DNA from: Engraulis encrasicolus
Taxonomy: Eukaryota; Chordata; Actinopteri; Clupeiformes; Engraulidae
Direction of reading: 5' to 3'
Length of the DNA: 64,000 nt
Assembly: GCF_034702125.1 (NCBI RefSeq)
Contig: NC_085868.1
Span: 35,942,253-36,006,252 of the forward strand
Shown here: in pieces, positions 37,263-48,584 of the stretch
Layout of the letters: every line of letters starts with the position of its first letter
How positions within the stretch are numbered: position 1 is the first letter of the stretch
Translations under genes and position numbers: made by a program
The notes under the pieces: model-generated
What the model was told of the DNA's origin: nothing
What the model saw: only the letters and a program-made list of their open reading frames with translations
Databases searched by the model: none

Positions 37263-37673
37263 TGTAAGAGGTGAAATTTAGACCACGATTCAGGAACGAC
37301 AGACAACGGGAGTAAAGGTTATGGTAGTTTTATTTTTACAATTTCATAAAATACAATTAGGAGGGAAAACCACCACAATATCCATGCAACCAGCAGCGTC
37401 TGTAAACTGCTATCTTCTTTGAATAAATGAATAAATAATCACAATCTGGAGACACTCGGACGATAGTAGCCTACAAAAGTTAAGTTAAGTTAAGTTACAC
37501 ACTCAGCCACTGCTGCCGGACGTTGGCTCGTCAATTACTTAATCAATCAACTATAACACGCGCAATAGCCTACCCAAATGCAACTTACACACAGTTCCCA
37601 AAGCTACCGGCCGCGCGCAATGGATACCTACAGCAGCCCTGCCCCACCCCAGCGTGTAGCGCACAAGTCTACA
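37263..37673 (-). repeat. Solo LTR related to the Ty3/Gypsy element
   Basis: It starts TGTAAGAGGTGAAATTTAGA and ends GCGCACAAGTCTACA like the 978-bp LTRs, but is only 411 bp and diverged. CTAT at 37259-37262 and 37674-37677 is a 4-bp target duplication. It is thus a solo LTR of a shorter subfamily, left by LTR-LTR recombination. Confidence 0.8.
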
Positions 37674-37839
37674 CTATTGTCCGAATGTTGTTATTTCAAG
37701 ACAGCAAACTGTCACTGTCCGCCGGCCGCTGTCGTGACATATTTTATTAACACTAGTATGTGAGTAACAAGTGAGGAGTTCCTTGATAGTTTCCTTAAGG
37801 GTGAAGTAGCCTGGAATACTGTCGCAGATCAGATAGTTC

Positions 37840-38065
37840 ATTTCTAAATGATCCTGTTATGAACCCGAGTTTAGTAGATATCGCGCAGTGAACGAGGCAG
37901 CCTGCAAACAGTTTGAAGCGCAATGTGGCTGTAACAAGTTAGAAAGTAGCCAAACTCTGTTGCTTGTTAACCTTTTAAAATTATGCGCGTAATGGTGGGG
38001 TGGCGTCCGCGCCAATGTAATATCTTGAGCGTGCTCGGTGCGTAATTCCAAGAGCAGCATGAAAA
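37840..38065. repeat. Direct repeat, copy 1 (partner 40845-41000)
   Basis: TTATGAACCCGAGTTTAGTA and AAGCGCAATGTGGCTGTAAC occur in both copies in the same order. Non-coding. Confidence 0.7.
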
Positions 38066-38189
38066 GGAAGAAAAGGAAGATGATGGGCTGACCGAAACGC
38101 TTGTCCCCTGTCTGTCGGTTTCATTTACTTTTTTCGGCTTTGTTTAATACAGTTTTTGATTCTGCATTCAGCTCCAGTGTGCTACTCCT

Positions 38190-38440
38190 TTCTTTCTTTT
38201 TAAATTATGAGCGTTCCACGAACTATCTTTCTTTGCGCACGCTATAAAATGGCAATAAACATGTTACTATAAACCACTGGTTTACTATGTATGCTTTCTA
38301 ATGTTGGTAAAGGCGGCATAAGCGGGATAATGTATTGTCCACACGTGACTACGGAAAATATATTTCCTTCGAAGCGGAATAACAGCCCTCCTCCTTCGGC
38401 ATTGGGGGTGTTATTCGCCCCGTAGGAAAATATTTGTAGT
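38190..38440. mobile_element. Inverted-repeat element, copy 1 (partner 40970-41210)
   Basis: GGGATAATGTATTGTCCACA near 38324 is answered by its inverted copy near 38617-38637. The inner arms GGCGGAATAACA / TGTTATTCGCC are also inverted. A second copy at 41060-41208 has the same order. Between its arms, 38445-38615 holds the GTGGGTATACTG repeat. Confidence 0.6.
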
Positions 38441-38444
38441 CTAG

Positions 38445-38615
38445 GTGTAGTCTACTTTTTTGAAGTGGGTATACTGTATATTCTCGCATTTTTGAAGTGG
38501 GTATACTGTATATATTTATGCCATTCTAAATAATGGATCAATCAATTTTAAGTTGGTATACTGAATCCCCTAAAATTTTGAAGTGGGTATACTCCGTATA
38601 CCTGCGTTCTACCAC
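38445..38615. repeat. GTGGGTATACTG repeat family, copy 1
   Basis: GAAGTGGGTATACTG recurs three times and the block ends CCGTATACCTGCGTTCTAC. The same order appears at 63540-63860. Confidence 0.6.
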
Positions 38616-38689
38616 TGCGTGTGGACAATACATTATCCCTTACCTTAAAAGCTGTTGTAGGCCTACATTTAAAAAAAAAAATCGTCAAA

Positions 38690-39035
38690 ATGCCTCCTGC
38701 TCGCTTTGAATCAAAGCAGTGCGGTTTAATGTGTCTAGAAGTAGGCTATTGACCCTTGTGCTCGCTTTGAATCAGAGCATCGCGCGTCTGATTAGACTAT
38801 AGTGCATCTAGAAGTAGGCTATTGACCATTGAGCACATTGTCATGCAGCGAGTTTTCTGACTTTCCGGTAACTTTTTAGATGCGAAGCACCAGCAACAAG
38901 AGAAAGCTGTCTCCCGATACTTTGATGTTTCTGATTCTGAATGACAACAAATAGTTCGCGCATGAGCCAGAAAACAATATAGGTCCTAACAGTGTTGAAA
39001 ACATTACAGAACCCCTGTGTTAAGCCCATGGCTAC

Positions 39036-39110
<75 letters not shown>

Positions 39111-39165
39111 GTTAAATCGCTACGTTAACACTGCACAGGAGCGCGTTCTCTCTCTGCCGCGTCTT
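38690..39165. repeat. Repeat unit with long GA array
   Basis: CTCGCTTTGAATCA-AGCA occurs twice, then TTTTCTGACTTTCCGGTAAC (shared with 35820), GTTCGCGCATGAGCCAGA, and about 35 GA units (39039-39109). It is related to the 34716-35520 block. Confidence 0.7.
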
Positions 39166-40840
39166 TGCATGAACAAATGAAATGGTAATTGAATAATAGT
39201 TTGCCAGTATTGCAGGGTGTATTAAACCCAGTGTACGTTGGGGTGCAAGGGAGAGCAAGGAAGAGAGCAGCATCTGTGATTAACCGCTTCGAAATGTGTG
39301 CGTAAAACCTGCTGTTAACCAGTGGGTTTTGTGAAGCTTGAAGTGTACCACATTAAAAAAAAGCTTTCGCAGATGAGGTTCTGGAATATTTTGTAGTGCA
39401 TTGTAGTGCAAGGCTACTGTATTGACAATTGCAGTCATGCCGCTTGTCTTGAACTGTCTCTTCCCGTTCCATATCGTGACAGCCAGATGAGAAGCGCAAA
39501 GGTGGGGGCTATCCGCGATCGCGGAGGAAAGGTGTCAATATCCATAGCCTAACCCTTGAACTGTGGAGCAATTACATATTGTTTAGGTTCTTGAATACTT
39601 GGAATTAGCATGGAATTAATTTTCCATTAATAAGGAAACGTGTAAGATTTATCCTCAATCCTCCCCGATAATGTTTTTGTCATAGGCCTAATGTTAATGC
39701 CCTCCCCAACACATATCCCCAGTACAATATTGCGACACACGCTTGGCACAATGATAGGCCTACTAAATGAGTTCAATGTTCTTGCAACACTTTTCCCAAG
39801 AAAAGTCAGTTTTCATTTCGAGATTCCAGAGCAAATCAGCTGGTACTGCGCTGCTCGCTTGCTGGTCAATAAACGTTGAACTGAACCGTGTTGTGTGCGT
39901 GTGTGGCTATGTGTGTACCATCGTATGTCCATGATCGTCCGTGCTCTTATCATGCAAATGACATGTCATGCAGGCAAGGGCGTCCGTTTGATTTCAAAAG
40001 TGCTGGCCCGGACAATTACCATAAACCCGAGTAAGGTTTGAAAAGTGCTGGGTACAAGATAAGGCTACTTCCGATTTGAGGTTTCATGATAAATAGCCTA
40101 ATACGCATTGGCGTATTGACGCATAATGTGGCCATGTTAAAAATTAAAAGCCATCTGCGCTGTCTTGTTTATTTCTGATATCCTGCGCTGAAGTCATCTT
40201 TATCATAGGCTACATATTATGAATGCAACGGTAACTGAGTGGTTAACCCATCATAACTACATGTAGCCTTGCATAATGGTGCACGTCAATTTGTTGTCAT
40301 AACTTCGCTCTGTCCCTTTTGATTTCCTCAAGCAATTCATCCCTTTTGTCATTGTCCCTGTTTTACTGTTAGTCTTATGGACCTAGGGCGTATCGATCAC
40401 CATTATTTGCCTGAAACCTGCAAACTAAACACTGCATGCGCGCAGCCACACAGAGCATTCTCTGTGTCAAAGGAACCCTTTCTCCGCGCCTGTGCGGCAT
40501 TCTCCTTATCGCTCCTAGAATGGCAATACATGTTGGCAGACTTTATTTTGCATAATTCACGATTATCTGGATATATTTGGCTAGGTTACTCAGCAAAGAA
40601 CATCATTAACGTTAGTGAGGTAACTTTTGGTGTGCTGATACAAACACCAACGGTGAATCACGACGCAGGCCCTACTTCCCCAACCATAGCCTACTGAAAA
40701 GGTCCATAGCCATTGTGTTCAACGCCCTTTGATAGGCTCTGCCTGTATCAGGGTCGATAGGCTAATGATGGTGGTCAGGGCGCACATCAGTGTTTGGGTT
40801 GTCTATGCTTTTTTCTGGAATACTGTGCCGATTAGATAGA
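39166..40840. other. Non-coding stretch without recognised gene
   Basis: The longest open frame (about 106 codons from 40377) shows no known motif, splice support or paralogue. I treat it as chance. Confidence 0.4.
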
Positions 40841-40844
40841 AATG

Positions 40845-41210
40845 ATCATGTTATGAACCCGAGTTTAGTAGATATCGCGCGGTGAACGAGGCAGCCTGCA
40901 AACAGTTTGAAGCGCAATGTGGCTGTAACAAGTTAGAAAGTAGCCAAACCATGTTGCTTGTTAACCTGTTTAAATTATGAGCGTTCCACGAACTATCTTT
41001 CTTTGCGCACGCTATAAACTATGGTTAACTATGTATGCTTTATAATGTTGGTAAGGGCGGGATAAGCGGGATAATGTATTGTCCACACGTGACTACGGAA
41101 AATACATTTCCCTTCAGAGATAACAGCACTCCGCCTTCGGCGTCGGGGGTGTTATTCGCCCCGTAGGGAAACATTTTCTTATTCATGTGTGGACAATACA
41201 TTATCCCTTA
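40845..41210. repeat. Second copies of the 37.8-38.4 kb repeats
   Basis: 40848-40975 repeats 37855-37980; 40976-41208 repeats 38203-38440 plus the distal inverted end, with the GTGGGTATACTG filler absent. It is therefore an empty version of the inverted-repeat element. Confidence 0.65.
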
Positions 41211-41880
41211 GGCCTACCTTTAAATTGATGTCGTACATTTTAAAACATTTCGTTGATATTGTAGTGGTGCAAACGACTGTAGTTATGAGATGGGCGCCAG
41301 CCAGGCAGCAAGACTGCCTACCTTTCCAAAAATGAATAAAAATCAGTGACCAACACACTAGAAATAATTCATATCAACACAACGAATATCTTTTCTTACG
41401 TTTAGTAGTGCACTTTTGCAAAACCCTCTCAATTTGGAACAGCTCACATCAATGTCTGGCTTTAGCGATTCTTGCGAATGGTGATCTTCTCGGCGCACAC
41501 TTCATGGTTCCCTCTCTCTTGCTCTCTCGGCTTGTTGCTTCCTGACAGTCTCACCCGCCATTTGAAATTAACTCCATTTTATAGGCTGCGCATGTAGTTC
41601 ACAGGGGGTAACGCTGTTATCTCACTCCGGAGGAGGCAGAGGCAGTCCGTTACAATATAGTATATATAAAATAGGCTATAAAATAGGCCTAATGATAAAA
41701 AAAGCAGCCTGAACTAAAATTAATAATTAATTTAAAAAAATAGAGACGCACGCACTTTCTACATGGTTCGATTTTTGTTTTCATTGCATTGTGGTGGTAG
41801 GCACACAAGTTTGATAAAATATAAAAAAAAATGATAGGCTAATAAAATAGGCAGACTAAACTAAACATCTGCCCAGTTAC
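41211..41880. other. AT-rich spacer without recognised gene
   Basis: No long frame, splice-bounded exon or clear repeat end was found. Confidence 0.35.
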
Positions 41881-42139
41881 ACGAAAGGTCTGCATGGATT
41901 GAACGTAACGTCCTTAGGTCTTCGACGAAAAATCCTCAGGTACTGCACGAAACGCCCCATGCCTTCTACGAATGGTCCAACGTTTTGTTCGAATGGTCCC
42001 CTCTCACCAATTCATTCGACGAATCGTCTCGAATTCGTTCATAGTACGGCCCTCGGAAGACTTTTACGGCCCTTGGATGAATTTGAAATGACCACTCGAA
42101 TGAAAAAGGTTCCCCATTTTTCCACATACCCCTGCAGTG

Positions 42140-43360
42140 TGGTACACGCACTGCTGGTTGGGAACCACTGATGTAGTAGTCTGACCATCTTTCTTGAACA
42201 TTTTGCGTGTCAATTTTGGTAGTTCTTGCCTCATGTCTTATTTTTACTCTGAGAAAGAGGCACGTGCATCAAAATGCCAGTTATCTTGTGCACCTAAATA
42301 AAAACAAACTTAAAGAAAAATATGGTTTAGTGCTTGGGTCGTGTCCAGGTCCAATCGTGGATAGGTTACCTAGTGTGAAGTCCTGTTTTTGCATCATTAC
42401 TTTAACAAATCATATGGTACTTGACTGAGTCATTAATAGCCAAGTGAAGTATCTCTCTGCCATTTCTTCTGTCTGTGCGCTAGCCACGCCAGCAAAATCT
42501 GCTTCCCTCTGGTGCCCTTGGTCTATTTTGTCATTACATTTTAATGACAGTGTAGTTTTTCAGGAAGACACTAGGGGGAGACATATTCCAATTTTTCCTT
42601 TCGACATGGTGTGACTGGAGCTGAGTGATAAAGCACTACTCTGACAGGTATTAGGGTTAGGGTTAGGGCTATGGTAACAGGCTACTGATAGAGTAACTCA
42701 TTTCAATGGAGCAGTCAATTTCATCAAAATGCTTACTGAGACATGGTTCATACATATTCACATTTTTCGGGCCTTTCATTTCAACAGCAGTCGACATACG
42801 CACACTACTGTATGGTGTACTATATGGTACTCTATCACTGTATGATTTTGACATTTTCTCATAGGCTGGCATCAGTTGATGGGCTATGATTGATATGAAA
42901 TGTTTCCAAATAAGCCCCTGAAACTTGCCTATTGTGACCTAGACTTACTGTCCTCCCCAGACCTTTTCCATTTCAGTTCTGTCACACTCCATTTGAACAT
43001 ATAGGCACAAAGATATGAAGCCCCATAATGTGATAATGTGCACTGTTCTGCCAGTAATTCTGCTGTAATAGTTGTTTAAAAACTTTACTACCATCCTTAA
43101 TAAACTACTTACTACAACATTAGACCCTTTAGTAGTACAGTACATCACAACTTGGTCATTCTAGTAAGGAGAACTGACACGGCTCAATTTTAACCTCTCT
43201 AGAGTACCAGCGGTTTTTATGGGGTATCCTGAAAAGTGTTAGGTTTTTATTTTTTTAGTAACAGCATAGTCTACATTAGCCTGGCTCTCACACAGACCCT
43301 TCGTGCATTTCCGCTCAACTACAACCATCGCGTGAGAATCAGGTTAAGTCTATATATCTC
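42140..43360. other. Spacer; contains a fragment shared with 11.5 kb
   Basis: 42546-42690 matches 11490-11615 and includes three TTAGGG units. The rest holds no recognised gene. Confidence 0.45.
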
Positions 43361-43369
43361 ATTAGGTAC

Positions 43370-44108
43370 AATGGAGTGATAATAATAATTTAATAATAAT
43401 AATTGTATTTATATAGCACTGTATCATACAAGGCATGCAGCTCAAAGTGTTAGAGATTAATTTAAAAGGAGAAATAGAGAGGAGAAACAGCAAGAAGACA
43501 GAGGAAGAAGACATAGATAGAGATTGTAGAGCCATAAGGTCCACGTAGGTTGGGCCCAGGATTCTTAGAGGCGTAAGGTCCACAGTGGCTGGGTCCAGCA
43601 TAAGTCATAGATAGTCACACTGAATTTGGGAGCTCAGGGGTGAGTAAAAACTCCCTTTTCACTTGATTCATAGTTTGTAGGGGGAAAAAGCTCAATGAGG
43701 TCTGAGAATAAACACCCTATAGTCAGAAAGAAACCTCCGGCAGAGACCAGCGGCCACCTAGGGAAGCCCCCTGCCAGGGCTGGTTGTGAACAATAAGTAC
43801 GCTGCGGCAGCTGGGACGCCTTGGCAGCTAGGAGTAGGCAAAGGTGAAAAGGTGAGTCTTCAGCTGCTTCTTGAAAGAGTCGATGGAACTGGCTAGCTCG
43901 ATGGGAAGGGCACTCCATCTCTTGGGCGCATAGCACACGAACGCGCCGTCGCCAATCTTCTTATGCGGGGGTGTGGGAGTCCTTAGCAGCTTTGCGTCAG
44001 TGGACCTGAGAGCTCGAGCAGGGGCATAGAAAGAGAGCATGTCAGAGACGTAACAGGGTGCAAGTCCATTTAATGCTTTAAATACTGTCAGCAGGATCTT
44101 AACCAGTT
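43370..44108 (-). mobile_element. L2/CR1-like LINE 3' fragment
   Basis: The minus-strand frame contains F-V-C-Y-A-P-K-R-W-S-A-L-P and S-F-K-K-Q-L-K-T-H-L-F, the usual C-terminus of fish LINE reverse-transcriptase proteins. The 3' part has the TTATATAGCACTGTATCATA type and an AATAATAAT tail. The 5' end is truncated. Confidence 0.6.
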
Positions 44109-44139
44109 AACGTTCACTGGCCGCTGGCGGGAGAAAGCC

Positions 44140-44515
44140 CGGCCGGTGGTTACAAATCAATGAGCTTTCTCCACCACCATGTCCACACCACCATGACTGC
44201 TCGAGAGACACTTGCTATAGGTAATCAGGGCACATTAGACAGCCCACTCTGCCAGGACCCACTACCACTGCACAGGGCTGAGCTGATACCACCCAGCCTG
44301 CCCAGATACCACATTCCATGGGCACTAAGCATCAGTAGACACCCCCAGAGTACCAGGCCCATGCAGCCGGGGTTTGCAGCTGCATGTGTAACACCCAGCT
44401 GCAGCTGCCAGCTGACGGCGAGTGATTACACCCATCGGCTGGTTTCAATTAACAATCAATCAACCCCGCGGGCGGGATGAACCCCGCCGGCGGGTTTCAA
44501 TTAACAATCAGACAG
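44140..44515. repeat. Short GC-rich repeats
   Basis: GGTTTCAATTAACAATCA occurs twice (about 44440 and 44490), separated by GGCGGG-rich sequence. No gene was identified. Confidence 0.4.
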
Positions 44516-44563
44516 CCACGGGCGGGTTGGTGCAACATCCAATCAGCATGCAGTTCTGTACTT

Positions 44564-44992
44564 CAGTGATGCCAGATTTTCTACGACAAATAAGCGACTG
44601 ACGTCCTAAAAACAAGCCCAAAAGAAGCGACTGACGGGCGTCGTGAAAACAAGCCCAAAAGAAGCGACCGAAGGGGTGGGTCGCGTGCCTAATAAGGGAG
44701 GACCTCTCTTTGCTGGGGTCTGCATGGCAGCTAAAATCCCCAAAAGTGACCACAGAAAGTGAGAGTTAACAATGCTGTAGTAGGGTCACTTGTAAGGATG
44801 AGTGAGAAAAAAAACGAGTTGACATTGAGAAACACATCCACATTCAAATCACCGGCAGAGCAGGTGCAGGTGAAAAGAGCAGGTGAAAACAGCAAGCCCA
44901 ACCCTGAAAAGAACAAGCCCAAAAATCCGCAACCCATGACTGTACAAAAAAAGAAGCCCAAAGTCGCTTATAATAAGCGGAATTGGCAACAC
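44564..44992. mobile_element. hAT-type MITE (CAGTG-TGCCAG ends)
   Basis: CAGTGATGCCAGATTTTC with AATAAGCGAC at the left is answered by GTCGCTTATAATAAGCGGAA and TTGGCAACAC at the right. Internal ACAAGCCCAAAAGAAGCGAC words are repeated. It lies immediately upstream of the piggyBac remnant. Confidence 0.6.
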
Positions 44993-46915
44993 GGCTTCAC
45001 AGGTGCAGCTTGCTATTGAAGCTGAAGTGTAAAAGGCTACATGCTGCCCAATATTTGCCATATTTTTTGGCGTTTTTCCGCAGAACAAGTTGACTAATTT
45101 CTGCATAATGTCACAAAATCCTCGGAAAAGAATATGCAACACGGATGAGGCGAGCACTGAACCAACAGTATCCACTGACGGGGACGAAACAGACATTGAT
45201 TGGGAGCCTGACAACAGCGAGGAGACAGACACCACCCTTTTGAATTCATCCCTGGACGAATGCTCTGAGTAAGTACCATGGACAGCGCTTCTGTGTATTA
45301 CCGGGGCCAAGAGCTTCTCGGTCGGGTTAACATGTTTTGAAAGTCTCTGTGCTTTGTTTTCTATTACAAAGATGAATACATACCCCCGGCGAAGAAGATT
45401 GGGGGTAGAGGAGTAGGCCGGCTGCGGGGTAGGCCTCCTGGACGTGGCAGGGCTAGAGGAAGCAAGGGCAGTGGCACAGGCAGAGGAAGAGGAGTAGGCC
45501 GCCCGCCTGGAAGGCCAGGAGGAAGGGGGAGAGACTTGCCCCAAACTGAAGATGGACGTGGATGGCAGGACACAGAGGTACAAGATATACTTCCACAACA
45601 ACCAGTGTTTAGACCAAGTCGTAGGACTGGTCCGCAAGTTATTACTAGGGGAAATTATCCCCTCTTGGATTTCTTCTGCCTATTCATCTCCGACGCAGTT
45701 TTACCAAAGGTCCTCAGTAACACAAACAAATTTGGGAGACGGAGGCATGCACATCTTTGGTAAGAACTGACCATGGCAGATATGTTCAGCTATCTATCTC
45801 TGATCATTTACATGGGTCTTATTCACGCTCCAGCTCTTACAGACTACTGGCGAAGGTCAGAATTGTAGCTTTCCATGGGCTGGGTCAACCATGTCAGACA
45901 AATCTCCACCAATATCCATCTGTCTGACCCTGATGATGACCAGCTCAATGCAGCTCGGAGAGGCACCCCTGAGTTCGACCGCCTTCAGAAGAAACCCCTG
46001 TACACTGATATCCGGCAAAACTGCATGGCCAACTTCCAGCCAGGCCAGAACATTGCCATTGACGAATGAATGGTCGCCTCCCGTGCCAGGATAGGAATCC
46101 GGCAATACTGCAAAGATAAGCCATCGAAATGGGGGTACAAATTGTTTGTGGAAGCAGACTCACAATCTGGGACTTTTCAGGATCTGGAAAAGGGTTGAGC
46201 TTTGATGTAGTCATGGATTTGGTGCCCTCCCCAGTTTTGGGGACTGGGAACAAGCTCTTTGTGGACAATTTTTATACAAGCCCAATGCTGTTCCAGTAAC
46301 TGCTGGATGATAACAAGATATGGGCATGCGGTACCATTCGCGAACACAGGATCGGTTTCCCCAAAGACAGATCTGGGGCAATTAACACTCGCCACCCAAG
46401 GGGTATGATACGTTGGATATGGGAGGGAAGTCTGCTGTTCGTACAATGGAAAGACACTCGACTGGTTCGGATGTGTTCTAGCATTCATCAAGCCCACAGC
46501 GAAGGCAGCACGATACAGCGGAGGGTGAAGACAGATGGCATATAGACAGGTCATCAGCTGGGAAAATTAGGCCTTTCGTCCTACCGCACTTTTCTCTGTG
46601 GATTACTGACCAGAAGGCCTATTGGAAGAAATTAAAACATGGGGCCATGTCAATTTTTGCTCAGAATTCAATATGGCCGCCATTTTCCAAAATGACTTGT
46701 TTTCATGCATTATTACATTGTACTATAAGGTGATATTCATGAACGATTAACTACTTTCAGCACTATTCTGTCCTATTTCCTTACATACATGTTAACAAAG
46801 CTTGACTAAACTAAAACAAATGAAAATAAAGTTGGCCACCTTGCAATATCCAAAGGAAAGTGCTGAAAATAATGATTGAAATGCACATAGTCTATGGCTG
46901 GGAAAATTAGGCCTA

Positions 46916-48076
46916 CAGTATATCTCGAAAGTGAATACACCCCTCACAGTTTTGCAGATTTTTGAGTATATCTTTTCATAGGAAAGCATTACAGAAATGT
47001 AACTTTGACACAATGATTAGTGACCTTTTAACAACATATTTAACCGCTTAAATGTCTTGTTCACTCAGAAAAAAACAAAATACAGCCATTAATGTTTGAA
47101 CATGTACTCAATGCATGTACTTTGCATTGAACTTTTACATTTTGAGTCTGCATCTGGCTTGCATAGATTGGTGTGAGATTTGAATGCAATCCTATGGAGA
47201 ATATCATGATCTGCTTCAGTAGTCACAGTGCATGTTGACATGCATGTTTCTTTTAGGTGTATTTCAGATTGCCAATGTTGACAGCATTCATGCATCCCCA
47301 AACCATGTCAGTCCCACTACCATGCTTGGCTATTGAGAGGATACACTTTTTTTGTAAAACTCACTTGTTTACCACCATACATGCTTGACACCATCTAAAG
47401 TAAATTTGTTAATCTTGGTCTCAAGAGAGACTGGAACCATGTCGTGTGATCTGAAGAGACCAAGATAAAAAAATATACTTTAGATGGTGTCAAGCATGTG
47501 TGGTGGTAAACAAGGTAGTTTAAAATAAAAGTGTATCCTATCAAAAGCCAAGCATGGTAGTGGGACTGACATGGTTTGGGGATGCATGAATGCTGTCAAC
47601 ATTGGCAATCTGAAATACACCTAAAAGAAACATGCATGTCAACATGCACTGTGACTACTGAAGCAGATCATGATATTCTCCATAGGATTCAAATCTCACA
47701 CCAATCTATTTAAGCCAGATGCAGACTCAAAATGTAAAAGTTCAATACAAAAAAATGTTGAAACGCACACTGATGACCTCCCTTTTCATCCCTTTTCATT
47801 TCGTTTCATTTTAGAGACGATTCGAGCCAACACAGCCCCTTCTCTACCGGATTTTAATCTGGGGTGTACTCACTTTTGTGAGTACATGTTCAAACATTAA
47901 TGGCTGTATTTTGTTTTTTTTTTCTGAGTGAACAAGAAATGTAAGCGGTTTAATATGTTGTTAAAAGGTCACTAATCATTGTGTCAAAGTTACATTTCTG
48001 TAATGCTTTCCTATGAAAAGATATACTCAAAAATCTGCAAAACTGTGAGGGGTGTATTCACTTTCGTGATATACTG
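46916..48076. mobile_element. Tc1/mariner-type element made of a large palindrome
   Basis: TA flanks both ends (46914-46915, 48077-48078). The ends CAGTATATCTCGAAAGTGAA and TTCACTTTCGTGATATACTG are inverted, running about 200 bp. Inside, 47114-47390 and 47480-47755 are long inverted copies. The right-hand copy encodes K-H-G-S-G-T-D-M-V-W-G-C-M, a Tc1 transposase C-terminal motif. The right foldback arm lacks this insertion and keeps one TA, so it inserted in the left arm only. Confidence 0.85.
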
Positions 48077-48434
48077 TATTGTCCTGTCAGGGTTTTCACA
48101 GTGGACTGCAGACCAGAAGGCCTATTGAAAAAGATTAAAACTTGGGGTCATCTATGTCCTCCAAAATTCAAAATTTTCTCTGTTTTTCAGAATGGCAGAC
48201 TTTCACACATTTTTCTCAATACTTTAAGGCCATAATTAACTTATCAATAAAGATTATCTATTTTTCAGTTAAATTGTCTTATCTTCTTACAGAAGTGAGT
48301 ATAAAGGTTGTCTAAAAAGGCATGAATATATATATATATCTTGCCACTTTGAAATATCCAAAGGAATGTTGTCAAATGATTGAATTTCACAAACACAGTG
48401 GACTGCTGAAAAAAGGCATATTGTCCTGCCAAAC

Positions 48435-48435
<1 letters not shown>

Positions 48436-48465
<30 letters not shown>

Positions 48466-48580
48466 GCGTGTGCATGTGTTTGTATGTGTATGTGTATGTG
48501 TGTGTGCCTGAGTGAGCTCTCAAGTGTGTGTGACCAGTGTGCTTCTTTACATACACTGACATAGACACAGTAGACCGTGT
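48436..48580. repeat. TG microsatellite
   Basis: TG runs with GCATG interruptions, placed at the inner edge of the foldback arm. Confidence 0.8.
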
Positions 48581-48584
48581 GTGT

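Larger units (their letters stand above)
27128..42045. mobile_element. Candidate large inverted-repeat DNA element (decayed), interrupted by a Ty3/Gypsy insertion
   Basis: TTCGTCGAATGAATTGGTGA at the left is the reverse complement of 41990-42030. Similarity continues inward for about 100 bp (AACGTTGGACCATT, then AAGGC-TGGGG) and weakly beyond the LTR insertion (GTCTGCCTATATTAG against GTCTGCCTATTTTATTAG). Without the Gypsy element it would be about 7.8 kb. The interior is non-coding repeats. No transposase was found, so the autonomous partner is unknown. Confidence 0.4.
26905..42136. mobile_element. Candidate split hAT-like element enclosing a 15-kb nest
   Basis: The left fragment (26905-27127) starts CAGGGTGGGGAACCTATG with GAGGGCCG and GGCCCTCG. 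The right fragment (42046-42136) has ACGGCCCTCGGAAG and ends AAGGTTCCCCATTTTTCCAC...CCCTG. Together they look like two ends of one hAT/Charlie-type element interrupted by the sequence between them. Ends are diverged, so this is tentative. Confidence 0.3.

Noticed and set aside
37263..37673. Solo LTR as evidence of a second full retrotransposon
   Set aside because: No internal gag or pol sequence borders it, and the CTAT duplication lies right at its two ends.
40377..40697. 106-codon open frame
   Set aside because: No motif, no paralogue in the window, no splice or polyadenylation context; length is within chance expectation.
42654..42675. TTAGGG repeats suggesting an interstitial telomere
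   Set aside because: Only about three units, and the related block at 11583 has fewer; too short and embedded in a duplicated spacer.
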